Below, piece after piece: positions 35,601 to 35,862 of a stretch of DNA of 35,862 nt. This stretch comes from Methanobrevibacter sp. (GTDB lineage: Archaea; Methanobacteriota; Methanobacteria; Methanobacteriales; Methanobacteriaceae). Below the pieces are notes generated by a model. It did not search any database, had not been told where the DNA came from, and saw only the letters and a list, made by a program, of their open reading frames with translations. A program made the translations under genes and the position numbers. The DNA lies in contig NZ_JAFSNZ010000114.1 in assembly GCF_017447225.1 (NCBI RefSeq), forward strand, positions 1 through 35,862. The letters are read 5' to 3'. Position 1 is the stretch's first letter. Each line of letters opens with the position of its first letter.

Positions 35601-35862
35601 GAATAACCTGATTTAAGTCACCATTAACTAAAGTTAAACCTTCAGGTAAAACATCCTTAATAGTAACATTAGTAGCATTAGATTTACCATTATTAGTCAC
35701 AGTAATAGTGAAAACAACCTCATCACCAACAATAACACTATCATTATCGACAACTTTTGTAATGTCTAATACAACATCGTATTTAGCTTCAACTGTGTCA
35801 TTATCGTCCTGAGTAGTTGGCTCTTCAGTACAATTGACCAAAGCAACATTAGTGAAAGTACC
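32620..35862 (-). CDS. Adhesin-like surface protein with DUF11 repeats, 5' part outside window
   Basis: The open frame reaches the right edge, so the 1080 visible residues are the C-terminal part. Nine complete DUF11 (PF01345-type, immunoglobulin-like) domains of about 107-117 residues follow the tail of another. Typical units contain GDEVVFTITVTNNGKSNATN and LAAGESYNFTVKA. Domain order is A-A-B, A-A-B, then three C-type (starting PDISVIKV, PDLIVREI, PGIAVIKV). The protein ends in a Pro/Thr stalk (TPTPTPVTPEDEKP), one membrane helix (NPIIMLLLIIFALIPL) and RRRKE. Many N-x-T/S sites suggest N-glycosylation. Role in host or cell attachment is inferred from related Methanobrevibacter proteins. 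Confidence 0.9.
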   Translation of the reverse strand, partial: GTFTNVALVNCTEEPTTQDDNDTVEAKYDVVLDITKVVDNDSVIVGDEVVFTITVTNNGKSNATNVTIKDVLPEGLTLVNGDLNQVIPLLIAGESYNFTVKARADAEGNFTNNVSVYCYENDTVKEANASVEAKIIVVLDISKVVDFDDAIVGDEVTFTIVVTNNGPSNATNVTIKDAFPTDGLTIISGDLDHVVPFLAAGESYNFTIVAKTTKVGNFTNEVSVSCIENSTVKEDNATVRVFVTDIKINKTADVHSVLVNDLVNFTIVIRNHGSARATNVNISDVLDDGLDFVDANGTFTRNGQNIVWNVGNLASEQSYSVWVLVKVLTNGTFTNVALVNCTEEPTTQDDNDAVEAKYDVILDVSKVADINRVLAGDEVVFTITVTNNGKSNATNVTVRDVLPDGLTLVDGQLDQVIPFLAAGESYNFTVKARTAVEGNFTNVVSVYCYENTTEKTANDTVEAYYIVNLDVIKVADSDDYGIGDIVTFTITVINNGPSNATNVTVRDVLPDGLTLVDGQLDQVIPFLAAGESYNFTVKARTTDVGNYTNVVSVYCNENTTEVMDNATIPVYRVDLKIVKSTNVTSTTVGNLINFTIEVNNHGVADATGVVIKDILDTTAFEVVESSEDYTADGNTLVWTVDRLTMNGTYTVWIVVKALTNGTFVNTATVNCSEEGTVKHSDVDVRVYHPDISVIKVALEEVVYSGNQTTFRIVITNTGDIELTGLFLDEVIPEGLVYDHFIGTNWTNDGTMFYYNGSLAVGEDVELFVVVNTTVSGNFTNEVIAGSDNTDNRTANASVKVYTPDLIVREISNNPRVIVGEPVSFTVIVTNDGDCVLGSVYVSNEFPDELIYAGFTGPNWSKVGNRFVYDGVLNPGESISYILYFNTTKAGEFVPEVIAGSNLTSNATNKAYSNNTTVVVTPGIAVIKVSDKTSVKVGELVTFTITVRNTGDCTLGDVFVIDEIPDGLEFVSFNGADWTKVGDKYTYSGILAPNNSISFTIVCNATKVANVTNVAIAGSNMTGNVSADVDVSIVLTPTPTPVTPEDEKPVYVPMDSKATGNPIIMLLLIIFALIPLRRRKE
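33841..35862 (-). repeat. 990-nt higher-order tandem repeat (three DUF11 domains per unit)
   Basis: Equivalent sequence in the NCTEE/NCSEE segment recurs at 33841, 34831 and 35821, exactly 990 nt (330 codons) apart. Each unit holds two short A-type and one longer B-type DUF11 domain. The copies starting at 34831 and 35821 are nearly identical over the last 80 bases of the window; the 33841 copy is more diverged. More units probably lie beyond the edge. Confidence 0.85.

Noticed and set aside
33841-35862. CRISPR-like or non-coding satellite repeat
   Set aside because: The repeats are long, in frame, and encode DUF11 domains without stops.

Overview
The window is low-GC archaeal DNA, almost certainly from the order Methanobacteriales and most like a Methanobrevibacter chromosome. 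Support comes from archaeal-type ribosomal proteins (P0/L10, L1, L11, a P1-type L12), Spt5/SecE, TFE, Pelota, Cdc48, an archaeosine synthase, methanogenesis marker protein 8, an F420 ligase-like protein, distant MraY/MurG-like enzymes expected in pseudomurein makers, and a giant DUF11 adhesin-like surface protein of the kind abundant in host-associated Methanobrevibacter. I assign no species. It is mostly core chromosome: I see no IS element, prophage, CRISPR array or recognisable defence system.

Layout. (1) 1-4749, minus strand: the information-processing block ftsZ, secE, spt5, rpl11, rpl1, rplP0, rpl12 (rpl12 runs off the left edge), with a 59-residue SecE and structured leaders before spt5 and rpl1. 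(2) 4876-6344: a divergent pair, a pyruvate-kinase-C-terminal-like protein and an F420-0:glutamate-ligase-like protein. (3) 6399-8724, plus: tfe, an HD hydrolase, short-form arcS, and a MIP18-family gene, then tRNA-Ile(GAT). (4) 9102-11257: an ACT-domain protein convergent with hypC, then a flavin disulfide-reductase-like gene. (5) 11259-14390, minus: MurG-like and MraY-like enzymes in direct contact, then pelA; tyrA diverges from pelA. (6) 16078-18958: cdc48 under a conspicuous promoter/leader with two adjacent inverted repeats, convergent with a DnaQ-like exonuclease that seems to start at AUU. (7) 19143-27380, plus: pdxS-pdxT, an EamA transporter, marker 8, thiC-lig, a membrane-anchored OB-fold protein, and glmM. 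(8) 27526-32283, minus: glmU, gamma-carbonic-anhydrase-like, hisC, an NrdG-like radical SAM protein and an ASCH-TPR fusion, tightly packed. (9) 32620-35862, minus: the 3' part of the adhesin-like gene, with nine complete DUF11 domains visible and a 990-nt higher-order repeat.

How the genes work together. The left block couples division, Sec translocation, transcription elongation and ribosomal stalk synthesis. glmM and glmU supply UDP-GlcNAc, a precursor for pseudomurein and N-glycans, which the MraY/MurG-like pair could use. pdxST and thiC make PLP and the thiamin pyrimidine. arcS modifies tRNA.

Limits: all family names come from reading translated motifs by eye. Start codons were moved where Shine-Dalgarno (SD) placement or conserved N-termini demanded it: rpl1, hypC, the ACT protein, tyrA, cdc48, the exonuclease, lig and the ASCH-TPR gene. 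No completely undescribed system is evident; the best leads are the AUU-start exonuclease, the two inverted repeats at the cdc48 promoter, the rpl1 leader hairpin, the ASCH-TPR fusion and the repeat architecture of the adhesin.
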